Under the pieces are notes generated by a model, which was not told the DNA's origin, did not search any database, and worked only from the letters and a program-made list of their open reading frames with translations. Positions 14,988 through 22,829 of a DNA stretch of 57,965 nucleotides are shown piece by piece. Made by a program: the position numbers and the translations under genes. Source of the DNA: a virus; IMG/VR virus record IMGVR_UViG_3300028398_000001, positions 1 to 57,965 of that record, one strand, 5' to 3'. Within the stretch, counting starts at the first letter, position 1. Every line of letters starts with the position of its first letter.

Positions 14988-15388
14988 TGGTTGATTTAGA
15001 ATTGATTAAAAATCAGGTTAATAGCAAAATGAATGTAAACAAAAAAATCAAAAAAGGAAATGCTAAAATGTTGCTGAATGTGTTTAACAAGTATTTGAAA
15101 GAGAAGTTTGGTGTAAGAGAAAGTATGAGTTTAGCAAATCAGCGGATAGTAAAAGAGATTAAAAAGATGTGTGATGAAAATGATATTGATTATGCTAAAT
15201 TCATTGAGGATGTTGTAATGAATTGGAGTTATTATCAAAGTAAATTCTTTAAAGCTAAAAGTTTGCCTATTCCTCAACTTAAATTTATTGCTGGAAACTT
15301 TACTGCTCTTGTGGTAATATCAAAAGAGAAGATGGATGGTAATACTAAAAAAGGTTTAAAGTCAGTTTTCTTGGAAGGAGAAGATTAA
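14987..15388 (+). CDS. Basic hypothetical protein after the origin
   Basis: 133 residues, Lys-rich and helical: LLNVFNKYLKEKFGVRES, then KMCDENDIDYAKFIEDVVMNW. Ribosome site TTGGAGGTGA. No family recognised. Placed between the iterons and the helicase, so it may be a helicase loader or an origin-accessory factor; it has no Walker motif, so it is not a DnaC-type ATPase. Confidence 0.55.
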   Translation: MVDLELIKNQVNSKMNVNKKIKKGNAKMLLNVFNKYLKEKFGVRESMSLANQRIVKEIKKMCDENDIDYAKFIEDVVMNWSYYQSKFFKAKSLPIPQLKFIAGNFTALVVISKEKMDGNTKKGLKSVFLEGED

Positions 15389-15389
15389 A

Positions 15390-15551
15390 ATGTTGAAATC
15401 GACTACAAGGGGGTATATTTGCCCTCTATTGAGTTTTATACTCAAATTCGATGAATTATACATTTTTATTAAAAAGTCTTCAAATAGACCCCTTACTTTT
15501 GAGTATAGAGGATTTGAGGAGGTAAGTTATGGAATTTTTGGAGATGGTTAA
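15390..15551 (+). CDS. Possible small protein, 53 residues
   Basis: Open frame MLKSTTRGYICPLLSFILKF and on to GFGDG-like end, with AAGGAG 9 bases before the ATG, ending 23 bases inside the next gene. Most of its length coincides with nested inverted repeats (15423-15511), so the sequence may instead be a structured leader of the next gene. Confidence 0.3.
   Translation: MLKSTTRGYICPLLSFILKFDELYIFIKKSSNRPLTFEYRGFEEVSYGIFGDG
15394..15407. repeat. Dispersed palindrome, degenerate half-site
   Basis: TGAAATCGACTACA: left half matches the consensus, right half has two mismatches. It lies in the gap after the 133-residue gene. Confidence 0.35.
15423..15511 (+). promoter_or_regulatory. Structured leader before the 130-residue gene
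   Basis: CCTCTA (15423-15428) pairs with TAGAGG (15506-15511), and TATACTCAAA (15437-15446) pairs with TTTGAGTATA (15498-15507). A competing local hairpin TTGAGT-tttat-ACTCAA (15429-15445) and an AAGGGG/CCCCTT pair (about 15407 and 15489) overlap these. The ribosome site GAGGAGG follows within 10 bases. Alternative pairings right before a ribosome site suggest translational control. Confidence 0.45.
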
Positions 15552-15921
15552 AAATGATGATAAGAGATTAATAATCTTTCACGCTATGATTAACCCTGTT
15601 AAATTGTATGAAACAAGCAGGAAATATGCCAAATCATTAAGGAAATTATACAAACATAAGAACACTTACCTGGAAATTGATTTAACTAATTACTATGATG
15701 AAATCTATTTGCCAAATAGTTTTATAATTATGGCTATAAATTCTGATGCAATTACACCTATGTATAAAAATCATATAGCTTCATTAATTATACAAAGAGT
15801 AAACAACAATAAGTTTACTGTATTGCCTGTGGTAAACATTGATTATTTTGAAAAGCTGTATGGTGATACACCCTTGTATAAATATGCAGAAAATTTTGCA
15901 TTGATTATTGAAGTGAGGTGA
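15529..15921 (+). CDS. Hypothetical protein before the helicase
   Basis: 130 residues. IDLTNYYDEIYLPNSFIIMAIN (shown in part: TNYYDEIYLP, IIMAINSD) and a C-terminal ENFALIIEVR give alternating strands and helices, perhaps an ATPase-like fold without a P-loop, as in some helicase-loader relatives. Strong GAGGAGG site after a structured leader. The helicase gene starts 5 bases later. No family recognised. Confidence 0.5.
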   Translation: MEFLEMVKNDDKRLIIFHAMINPVKLYETSRKYAKSLRKLYKHKNTYLEIDLTNYYDEIYLPNSFIIMAINSDAITPMYKNHIASLIIQRVNNNKFTVLPVVNIDYFEKLYGDTPLYKYAENFALIIEVR

Positions 15922-15925
15922 AAGT

Positions 15926-17140
15926 ATGTTAACAATTGGTGCTGAATTATTGTTAAGGATAGTAAGTGAAAGCGATTTCAAAGCTTTATCAAAGCTTAAT
16001 AAAAAGCTGTTTGTTGATAATGAGCTGCAGCTCTATTACTACATTGTAAATTTTGTTAGCAAGTATAATTCATTTCCTAACACGGAAACATTTATTGCTG
16101 ATAATAATTTAACAGTTGAGAATTTGCCTAAAGAACCTATTGAATACTATCTTGATAAAATAAATAGAAGATTTACAAAAAATCTTATCTTGGAAAATAT
16201 TGGTGAGATAAATAAAGCACTATCAAAAAATAAAATAGACAAGGTAGTTAATATTTTTGATAATCTTGTGGATGAAGTTAAAAGTATGCAAATTGATATG
16301 CAGGATAACTTTCTTAATTTTAAAGAGCTGTTAGAGTTGTCCTTAAATTTATCTTCAGAACACCGTATAAAGCAGCTGATAGGTATTACAACAGGCTGGA
16401 AAACTTTAGATGATACCATAAATGGATTTACAAAAGGTAATTTCTATCCTGTAGTTGCAAGGGTTAAAATGGGTAAGTCAGCTATTTTAATCTATATGAG
16501 TAGAAAAGCCTATCATACAGGTAATAAAGTTTTATTCTTTAGTTTAGAAATGCCAGCTATTGAAATAGCTGATAGGTTATTAGGTATGGAATTTAAAGTA
16601 AATAAGAATTCTATTACAAAAGGAAGATTATCTTCATTTACAGAATATAATTTGAGAGAAGAAATTGATACTTTAATAAACCCAGAAAATTACAAACTTG
16701 TTGATGGTAAATTTAGCACTTCTATAAAAGAAGTTGAATACATTGTAAAGCAATACAGACCAGACATTGTTTATATTGATGGAGCTTATTTATTAAGAGC
16801 AAATAGAAGATTTAATGCTAAATGGGAATTAGTTACTTATACTGCAGAGCAATTAAAATATCTGGCTATGGATTTGCAAATTCCTATTGTTGCTTCATAT
16901 CAGTTTAACAGAAACATAAGCAGAAAAGCTGATGAGATTTCAGACAAAGGATTTGAAAACATTGGATTATCAGATGCAATTTCTCAATTAGCTTCTGTTG
17001 GTATAGCTTTATTAAAGCCAAGTGATAGTGATACAACCAGAACCATTGAAATTATTGGTAGTAGAGATGGAGGAGCAGGTAAATTTACAATAAACTGGGA
17101 TTGGGAAAGAATGGATTTTAGTGAGGTAGATTATGAATAG
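15926..17140 (+). CDS. Replicative DNA helicase, DnaB-like
   Basis: 404 residues. N-terminal helical domain (about 1-130), then a RecA-like core: ITTGWKTLDDTINGFTKGNFYPVVA (shown in part: GWKTLDDTINGF), Walker A-like ARVKMGKSA (about 181-189), LFFSLEMP (about 209-216), Walker B IVYIDGAYLL (about 277-286) and a QLKYLAMDLQIPIVASYQFNR segment with the conserved Gln. These are the DnaB/T4-gp41 landmarks. The Walker A keeps the GKS. The enzyme unwinds DNA at the fork and overlaps the primase gene by 8 bases, so the two are co-translated. Confidence 0.88.
   Translation: MLTIGAELLLRIVSESDFKALSKLNKKLFVDNELQLYYYIVNFVSKYNSFPNTETFIADNNLTVENLPKEPIEYYLDKINRRFTKNLILENIGEINKALSKNKIDKVVNIFDNLVDEVKSMQIDMQDNFLNFKELLELSLNLSSEHRIKQLIGITTGWKTLDDTINGFTKGNFYPVVARVKMGKSAILIYMSRKAYHTGNKVLFFSLEMPAIEIADRLLGMEFKVNKNSITKGRLSSFTEYNLREEIDTLINPENYKLVDGKFSTSIKEVEYIVKQYRPDIVYIDGAYLLRANRRFNAKWELVTYTAEQLKYLAMDLQIPIVASYQFNRNISRKADEISDKGFENIGLSDAISQLASVGIALLKPSDSDTTRTIEIIGSRDGGAGKFTINWDWERMDFSEVDYE
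15967..15980. repeat. Dispersed palindrome, site 5
   Basis: TGAAAGCGATTTCA near the 5' end of the helicase gene, translated as part of Glu-Ser-Asp-Phe. Exact consensus match. Confidence 0.75.
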
Positions 17141-18032
17141 ACAGTATATTGAAAAGATTTTTAGGTATTTTAAATCTAAAAAATTAAGATTTGGAAGTGA
17201 TTATGTAATGGGAAGCTGCCCATTTGCAAAGGCTTATCACAAAAATGGCGTTGATAGAAATCCATCTTTTTCAATTAGTTTAACAAATCCTTCTGTTTAT
17301 CATTGCTTTAGCTGTGGTGTTAAAGGTAGATTAATGAGCCTTCCTCATAATCTTGAAATGGTTTATAACAGAAGCTTTGATAAGTTAAGAAAGTTTATAA
17401 ACAAATATGAAAATGTAGAACTCATAAATCCTGTAAATGAAACTAAATCAAATTTAATACTTGATGATTATGCTATTGATGTATTCCCAAATATTACTCA
17501 CGATTGGAAACATATCAAGTTCAATATATTGAACAAATACAATGTCAAAGAATATAACAATATGATTATACTACCTTTTTATGGTAAAGATAATTTACTT
17601 TATGGAATTAAATACAGAGCTGATAGATTATTTTATACAGAAGGACATTTTAAAGAAGCTGGAATTTTTTATGGTATGCAATTTTATGATTTGGAAGACA
17701 TACTTTATATTGTGGAGGGTGAAAGAGATGTAATGCTTATGAACCAGTTTGGTATTAATAATGTTTGGGGTGTAAGTGGTGAACCATCTAAATCACAAAT
17801 TGAAACATTAAAGAAGCTGCCAAATGCTTTGGTTTTGTTTTTTGATGATGATGAAAGTGGCAGGAACTTCTTTAATAAAGTAGTAAGGGAGGTGATAAAA
17901 GTTGTGGATGTTTACTATGTAAGGGATTATTTTGGATGCAAAGACCCAGCTGAACTTTATGAAAAAGGTTTGCTGGATAAGGCTTTGCAATCGATTTCAC
18001 TGTGGTATGAACCTATTAAAATTTTTACTTGA
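17133..18032 (+). CDS. DNA primase, DnaG-like
   Basis: 299 residues. N-terminal zinc-binding segment CPFAKAYH...SVYHCFSCGVKG (about 28-67), with Cys, His, Cys, Cys in CHC2 order. TOPRIM-type core: LYIVEGERDVMLMNQFG (about 191-206) with the catalytic Glu, then ALVLFFDDDESGRNF (about 230-245) with the Asp residues. Shorter than bacterial DnaG because it lacks the C-terminal helicase-binding domain. It makes RNA primers for the helicase-polymerase fork. The 3' end contains a palindrome site and a possible promoter for the next gene. Confidence 0.88.
   Translation: MNRQYIEKIFRYFKSKKLRFGSDYVMGSCPFAKAYHKNGVDRNPSFSISLTNPSVYHCFSCGVKGRLMSLPHNLEMVYNRSFDKLRKFINKYENVELINPVNETKSNLILDDYAIDVFPNITHDWKHIKFNILNKYNVKEYNNMIILPFYGKDNLLYGIKYRADRLFYTEGHFKEAGIFYGMQFYDLEDILYIVEGERDVMLMNQFGINNVWGVSGEPSKSQIETLKKLPNALVLFFDDDESGRNFFNKVVREVIKVVDVYYVRDYFGCKDPAELYEKGLLDKALQSISLWYEPIKIFT
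17986..17999. repeat. Dispersed palindrome, site 6
   Basis: TGCAATCGATTTCA near the 3' end of the primase gene (Leu-Gln-Ser-Ile-Ser frame). Exact consensus match, 30 bases before a promoter-like TTGACA. Confidence 0.75.
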
Positions 18033-18055
18033 CAAGGGTGTCTAAAAAGTATAAA
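18029..18055 (+). promoter_or_regulatory. Candidate promoter of the SSB gene
   Basis: TTGACA at 18029-18034 and TATAAA at 18050-18055, 15 bases apart (or TAAACT at 18 bases). It overlaps the primase stop codon. The spacing is slightly short, so this is a moderate call. Confidence 0.45.
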
Positions 18056-18065
18056 CTAATCAGTA

Positions 18066-18086
18066 AGTTTGAGAAACTTTTTTAAG
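18066..18086 (+). terminator. Weak hairpin with T-run before the SSB ribosome site
   Basis: AAGTTT-gag-AAACTT followed by TTTT, then AAGGAGG. A terminator-like or attenuator-like hairpin directly in front of the start of the SSB gene; the stem is AT-rich, so its strength is doubtful. Confidence 0.35.
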
Positions 18087-18095
18087 GAGGTTTTT

Positions 18096-18995
18096 ATGTC
18101 TTGGTATGCTAAAGGAAATGAAGGATTGAAAAAGGCACAGGATAGGAAAAAGGAAATTGAGCTTAACAGAAACAAAGTTGGGAGGTTTTGGTTAAAAACA
18201 GGTGAGAAAGCTAAAATAATCTTTGTGGATGATGATGGATTTTACTGTGATATTCACCAGTTTAAATGGAGGGATAAATGGAATAACTTTGCAACTTGTG
18301 TAAAGGATGTTAAGCCTTGTCCATTATGCGATGCTGGATTGTATCCTACTTGGACTGCTCATTACACAATAATTGATACAAGAGAATTTGAAGTAAATGG
18401 TAAGAAATACAAAAATGTTAAAAAATTATTCCCAGCAAAAGGAGAAGTAATACAAATCATAGCTGATTTAAAAGAAAAATATGGCTCTTTAGTTGGCAGA
18501 GTTTTTGAAGTTAAAAGATATGGTGCAAAAGAGCCTAATACTGGAACACATTTTGAATACATTGGAAGAATAAAGAGCTGGAAAAAGATAGGTGAGGACG
18601 CTGCTAAACCTTTAAACTATTTAGAGATACTTGCACCACCTACTAAAGAGCAGTATGAAGCTTGGGGATTTGTTGTAACTGAAGAACTTGGCAGTGATGA
18701 AATAGAAGATATTGATACTGATGATGAAATATTAGATGAAGCTTTAGAAGATGAAGCTACAGATGAAGATATTGAAGTTGAAGAAGATGAAGATGTTGAA
18801 ATTGATGATGAAGAAGATGAAGTTGAAGAAGTAAAACCTAAAAATAAAAAAGCACCTAAACCAAATAAGGCTAAAAAACCTAAACCAAAGAAAGTTAAAA
18901 AAGAAGTTGAGGATGAAGATGAAATTGACGATGAAGATATAGAGATTGATGTAGGAGATATAGATGATGTGGGAGATGTGGATGTTGAGATTTAG
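18096..18995 (+). CDS. Single-stranded DNA-binding protein (phage zinc-finger type)
   Basis: 299 residues from ATG 18096 (AAGGAGG). The core (about 20-190) has IHQFKWRDKWNNFATC and CVKDVKPCPLCDAG, a zinc knuckle, followed by the beta strands typical of T4-gp32-like phage SSBs. From residue about 200 on the chain is a long Asp/Glu tail broken by a Lys/Pro-rich stretch (KPKNKKAPKPNKAKK), ending DVGDVDVEI. An acidic C-terminal tail is how SSBs contact polymerase, helicase and primase. It sits between primase and SF2 helicase. The tail is unusually long. Confidence 0.75.
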   Translation: MSWYAKGNEGLKKAQDRKKEIELNRNKVGRFWLKTGEKAKIIFVDDDGFYCDIHQFKWRDKWNNFATCVKDVKPCPLCDAGLYPTWTAHYTIIDTREFEVNGKKYKNVKKLFPAKGEVIQIIADLKEKYGSLVGRVFEVKRYGAKEPNTGTHFEYIGRIKSWKKIGEDAAKPLNYLEILAPPTKEQYEAWGFVVTEELGSDEIEDIDTDDEILDEALEDEATDEDIEVEEDEDVEIDDEEDEVEEVKPKNKKAPKPNKAKKPKPKKVKKEVEDEDEIDDEDIEIDVGDIDDVGDVDVEI

Positions 18996-19031
18996 TCTTT
19001 GCCAGTTAAAGGAAAAGTTTAGGAGGTTTTT

Positions 19032-20306
19032 ATGGAGTTTTTGGAAGTAAGAAATATGGCGGTGGTGAAAAATCCACCGTCCTCTTTTTTAAATTTACTT
19101 AAGATAAGAGCAGTTGATTATGAAGGTAAAGTAAAGCATACTCTTGTTTTATACAATAAAATCAGTAATAATAAATTTGAAGTTCCGAGAGCATTAGCTA
19201 AAAGATTGCCAGATAATTGTAATAAATGGGAAAATTATACAATAGCTGATAATATAAATTTAAGAGATTATCAAAAAGAAATTTTCAAAGATATGTTAAA
19301 GCATTATAAAAATAATTCAGGAGGAATTCTGCAGGCTAAAACAGGATTTGGAAAGACTGTAGTAGCTTTAAAATTTGCAGTTAACACCCCGTATAAAACA
19401 TTAGTTATTGTTCCTACAACTTTATTAATGAAGCAGTGGATAGAAAGAATACAGGATTTTACAGGATTAAAAAAAGATGATATAGGCATAATACAAGGAA
19501 GCACTATCAAAGTTGAAGGTAAACCTATTGTAATAGGTATGTTAAAAAGTCTTGCTGAAAAAGAATATCCTGAAGATATTTATAAAATGTTTGGATTGAC
19601 TATTTATGATGAAGGGCATTTGTTAGGTGCAAAAACATTTAGCACTGTTGCTCCTAAATTCTGGGATAGATATAGATTAATGCTATCAGCAACACCAAGA
19701 AGAAAAGATGGAACAGAAAATGTTTTTAGATTTCATATAGGAACACAGATAAATAATGATACTGGAAAGCAGGCTAAACTAAAAGTAGTTATGGTTGTTA
19801 ATACAAAGAGATATAATCCTCATAATTTCTTTGGATATGGTAAATTTTTATTATCAAGATTTTTAAATACAGTATCAAGAGATACAAATAGAAATAAATT
19901 AATAGTCAATCTTATAAACAAAGCAGTCAATAAAGACAGAAAAGTCCTGGTATTATCAGATAGATTAGAACAACTGCAAGCGATTTCAACATTATTACAC
20001 CCTATTAAACATGGTTGGGCTATTGGTGATAAAAAAGAAAATCTTAATGAGCAGGTTGTTTTAGGAACATATCAAGTAGCAGGTTTAGGTATGGATATAC
20101 CTGAATTAGATACATTAATCTTTGCAACTCCAAGAACAGATATTGAGCAGGCTGTTGGTAGGATTACAAGAAAGTCAGATTTAAAAAAGCAGCCTTTGGT
20201 TATTGATATAGTAGATGAAAATGTAGAGCCTATACTGGCATTTTCTTATAAAAGAAGAAGATTTTATAACAATATCAAAGCTGAAACTAAAATTTATAGG
20301 AGGTAG
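19032..20306 (+). CDS. SF2 DNA helicase (UvsW/DEAH-type)
   Basis: 424 residues, ribosome site TAGGAGG. Q-like LRDYQKEIF (about 77-85), motif I QAKTGFGKTVVAL (about 99-111), Ia VIVPTTLLMKQW, motif II IYDEGHLLGA (DEGH, about 193-202), motif III LMLSATPRRKDG, then the second RecA domain with KVLVLSDRLEQL, LGTYQVAGLGMDIP (motif V) and QAVGRITRK (motif VI). The set is complete. In phages such helicases (T4 UvsW) restart forks and process recombination intermediates. The next genes are recombination genes, which fits. Confidence 0.88.
   Translation: MEFLEVRNMAVVKNPPSSFLNLLKIRAVDYEGKVKHTLVLYNKISNNKFEVPRALAKRLPDNCNKWENYTIADNINLRDYQKEIFKDMLKHYKNNSGGILQAKTGFGKTVVALKFAVNTPYKTLVIVPTTLLMKQWIERIQDFTGLKKDDIGIIQGSTIKVEGKPIVIGMLKSLAEKEYPEDIYKMFGLTIYDEGHLLGAKTFSTVAPKFWDRYRLMLSATPRRKDGTENVFRFHIGTQINNDTGKQAKLKVVMVVNTKRYNPHNFFGYGKFLLSRFLNTVSRDTNRNKLIVNLINKAVNKDRKVLVLSDRLEQLQAISTLLHPIKHGWAIGDKKENLNEQVVLGTYQVAGLGMDIPELDTLIFATPRTDIEQAVGRITRKSDLKKQPLVIDIVDENVEPILAFSYKRRRFYNNIKAETKIYRR
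19975..19988. repeat. Dispersed palindrome, site 7
   Basis: TGCAAGCGATTTCA inside the SF2 helicase gene (Leu-Gln-Ala-Ile-Ser frame). Exact consensus match. Confidence 0.75.
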
Positions 20307-20308
20307 TT

Positions 20309-20542
20309 ATGGCAAAGAAATCTTTAAAGGATTTTGTAGGTGAGGATACTATTATAGAAATTAGTTTAACAGAGCATGCAACAGTTAATATAGGAAATTA
20401 TGAAAGTAGTAAAATCTCATTTGGATTAACTATACCTGCTAAAGCAAAGGATGTAAACAAGGTTAGAAAAGCTATGGAAGATTACATATCAAAGTATATA
20501 GAAGATAGAGTAATGGAGATAAAAAATGAAATTGGATACTAA
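20309..20542 (+). CDS. Small hypothetical protein before the RecA-like gene
   Basis: 77 residues: MAKKSLKDFVGEDTIIEISL, a small beta sheet (ATVNIGNYESSKISFGL), then a C-terminal helix with VNKVRKAMEDYISKYIEDRV. Ribosome site AGGAGG. It overlaps the RecA-like gene by 17 bases. Not recognised, but its coupling between helicase and recombinase suggests a recombination accessory role. Confidence 0.6.
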   Translation: MAKKSLKDFVGEDTIIEISLTEHATVNIGNYESSKISFGLTIPAKAKDVNKVRKAMEDYISKYIEDRVMEIKNEIGY

Positions 20543-21515
20543 ACTAATAAATATTAAAAAAGCTTCTCAATATCCCTCCTCAATACTCCCCCGAATACCA
20601 TCCTCCATCTTCGTTTTTGATGCCCTCACTGGCGGAGGACTTCCTTTATGGAAGTTCTCCATCTTTCATGGTTCATATTCATCTGGTAAAACAGCTGTTT
20701 CTTTAAAAATAATGGGAAATTTTTTAAGAAAATATCCTGATAAATACATAGCTTATATTGATTTTGAAGATAGCTTTGATAAACAATGGGTTAGTAATTT
20801 TGTAGATGAAAAAGATATGGATAGAATATTAGTTGTTAATCCTGATTTTGGTGAGCAGGGAGTTGATTATACAGTAGAATTAGCTAAACAAGATGAGGTT
20901 GGATTTATATTTGTTGATAGTTTAGCAGAGATGATACCAACAAATGATATTGATAAATCAGCCAGTGATGATACTGTTGGATTACAAGCAAAACTGATAA
21001 ATAAACTATTAAGAAAATTGATACCTATTGTATCAATAGCAAGGAAAACTGAAAGACCATTAGCTTGTATTTTAATTAACCAAGAAAGAGCTAAAGTTGG
21101 TGCGAGAGTTTTTGGTGCACAAACACAAAAAGCTGGAGGTTACTTTCAGGAATTTGTAGCAGGTTTAGACATAAGATTTTATAGAAAAAGTAAGGATGAA
21201 GCTAATGAAACTAAAGCTTCAAAATGGATAGAAATAGGATTTAAAATTGAGAAATCAAAAATAACAGGTATCCTACCTTATAGAAGTGGTGCATTTAGGA
21301 TGTCTTTGTTAGGTAATGTTGGTGAAGTAAACAATGCAAAACCTGTAGCTATCTATGGAATTAAATATGGATTGATTAAAAAAGAAGGCAAATATTACAG
21401 TGTAGGAAAAGACATAACAACAAAGGATGGAGTTATAGAATATTTTTCAACTTATCCAAAGGAGTATTTTGAAGTATATGATAAGTTAGTAGAAATTATA
21501 TCGAAAGGAGAATAG
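20526..21515 (+). CDS. RecA/UvsX-like recombinase
   Basis: 329 residues. FVFDALTGGGLPLWKFSIFHG leads (in part) to Walker A GSYSSGKTAVSL (about 49-60). YIAYIDFEDSFDKQW (about 76-90) carries the conserved acidic pair. FIFVDSLAEMIPT (about 128-140) is Walker B, and ACILINQERAKVGARVFGA (about 180-197) matches the L2/Gln switch region. The order is that of RecA/UvsX, which pairs and exchanges DNA strands. The first 45 codons use an unusual pyrimidine-rich sequence (20560-20660), unlike the rest. Confidence 0.85.
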   Translation: MKLDTKLINIKKASQYPSSILPRIPSSIFVFDALTGGGLPLWKFSIFHGSYSSGKTAVSLKIMGNFLRKYPDKYIAYIDFEDSFDKQWVSNFVDEKDMDRILVVNPDFGEQGVDYTVELAKQDEVGFIFVDSLAEMIPTNDIDKSASDDTVGLQAKLINKLLRKLIPIVSIARKTERPLACILINQERAKVGARVFGAQTQKAGGYFQEFVAGLDIRFYRKSKDEANETKASKWIEIGFKIEKSKITGILPYRSGAFRMSLLGNVGEVNNAKPVAIYGIKYGLIKKEGKYYSVGKDITTKDGVIEYFSTYPKEYFEVYDKLVEIISKGE

Positions 21516-21516
21516 T

Positions 21517-21978
21517 ATGTTAGTAAGATGTGCTTGTTGTGGTAATTCATTTGAGGTTAAAAATTTTAAAGGAATGCCTCATACTCCTATGGTATGTAGT
21601 GCAGATTGTTTAAAGGAATTTTTTAGAGACAAAGCTGTTGACCCAAGATTATTTGCCAGACTTTTTACTGAAGATGGATTAAATGGATTAAGAGCTTTTG
21701 ATAATATTACAAACTTTGCTGTTGGTGGAAGAAGTGAAATAGAATTAAAGATAGCTGAATTTTTTGATAAAAATGGAATAGCTTATGAATATGAAAAATA
21801 TTCTTTAATGTTGGACAAAGATATGTATCTACCAGATTTCTTTTTGCCAAGATATAATATTTTTATAGAAGTAAAATATGATGTATGGGAAAGAGGAGCT
21901 TATGCTAAATTAAGAAGAATGTCATATTTGTATCCAATTTATTTAATAACAAAGGAAATTTATGATGTATGGAAATGA
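21517..21978 (+). CDS. PD-(D/E)XK nuclease with N-terminal zinc knuckle
   Basis: 153 residues. CACCGNSFEV and MVCSADCLKEFF (5-35) form a small zinc site. The second half has SEIELKIAEFFDKNGI, then YLPDFFLPRYNIFIEVKYD (about 110-128), the PD...ExK signature with Asp and Glu-x-Lys in place, as in Vsr-like and phage endonuclease folds. It probably cuts DNA in recombination, repair or junction processing, given its place between RecA-like and Cas4-like genes. It overlaps the following gene by 17 bases. Confidence 0.78.
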   Translation: MLVRCACCGNSFEVKNFKGMPHTPMVCSADCLKEFFRDKAVDPRLFARLFTEDGLNGLRAFDNITNFAVGGRSEIELKIAEFFDKNGIAYEYEKYSLMLDKDMYLPDFFLPRYNIFIEVKYDVWERGAYAKLRRMSYLYPIYLITKEIYDVWK

Positions 21979-22828
21979 GGTAAATCAAATCAAGGGAATT
22001 TTGTATAATGGATTACGCAGGTATGTGTTTAATGTAGGAAATACACGAAAGGATGATGGTGTGGATAAGTTAATAATTCATGCTTCAAGTGCTTATTTTA
22101 CTTGTCCAAGATTTGTGTTTTATGTAAGACACCGTAAAGTTAGACCAGATATGTCTAAAGGTGTTGAATTGCCAAATTCTTTTGCAGTTACATTTGGTAT
22201 AGGACTATCAATAGAGAAAATGGTTATAACAAGTTTTAGAAGAATAGGCTCTACAGAAATATTTGGCAGGTTATTATGCACTAATTGTGGATATGAAACT
22301 ATAGCAAATATATCAAGAGCAACACTTACTTGTCCTAATTGTGGTGCTAAATTAAGAAAAAGGCAGGTAAATTTGACTTATAAGATTGCTGATGATTTAT
22401 TAATAGTTGGCAATGTAGATTTAATTATGTATAATAGTGCTATATCTGAATACTCTCACATATATGAAATAAAATCTATGAATAAAAGGGATTTTGAAAA
22501 TCTTAAATTTCCACTACTTAATCATCAATCACAAGTAAAAACATATTTATGGTTAGCTTCTAAAAATAGAAAAATGCTGAAGGATACTAAACTAAATAAT
22601 AAGTATGGCTTTATTATCTATGTATGTAAAGAACATACAAAAGACCCTATAAAAGTATTTAAAGTAACTAAAGATATGGATTTTGTTAGAGAAATGAATA
22701 GATTTGTCCATATCTTAAAAGTTGATAAATTAGGTTCAAGAATATGTCCTGATAAAAATTCAATAGTTGCAAGAAATTGTCCAGCAAGAGAAGTATGTTT
22801 TAATATAAAAAGTAAAAAAAGGAGATAG
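21962..22828 (+). CDS. Cas4/RecB-like nuclease with zinc ribbon and Fe-S cysteines
   Basis: 288 residues. ASSAYFTCPRFVFY (about 41-54) gives the N-terminal Cys of the Cas4-type cluster. An inserted zinc ribbon CTNCGYETI...LTCPNCG occupies about 103-123. The nuclease core shows VGNVDLIM (about 142-149), YEIKSM (about 161-166) and SQVKTYLWLA (about 180-189), the D-ExK-QxxxY pattern. The C-terminus has CPDKNSIVARNCPAREVCF with three Cys for a 4Fe-4S cluster. A similar exonuclease processes DNA ends. No CRISPR array or other cas gene is near, so I take it as a replication/recombination nuclease. Confidence 0.8.
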   Translation: MMYGNEVNQIKGILYNGLRRYVFNVGNTRKDDGVDKLIIHASSAYFTCPRFVFYVRHRKVRPDMSKGVELPNSFAVTFGIGLSIEKMVITSFRRIGSTEIFGRLLCTNCGYETIANISRATLTCPNCGAKLRKRQVNLTYKIADDLLIVGNVDLIMYNSAISEYSHIYEIKSMNKRDFENLKFPLLNHQSQVKTYLWLASKNRKMLKDTKLNNKYGFIIYVCKEHTKDPIKVFKVTKDMDFVREMNRFVHILKVDKLGSRICPDKNSIVARNCPAREVCFNIKSKKRR

Positions 22829-22829
22829 T

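Noticed and set aside
21962-22828. Cas4-like gene as a sign of a CRISPR system
   Set aside because: No repeat-spacer array or other cas gene in the window; phage Cas4-like nucleases commonly serve recombination.
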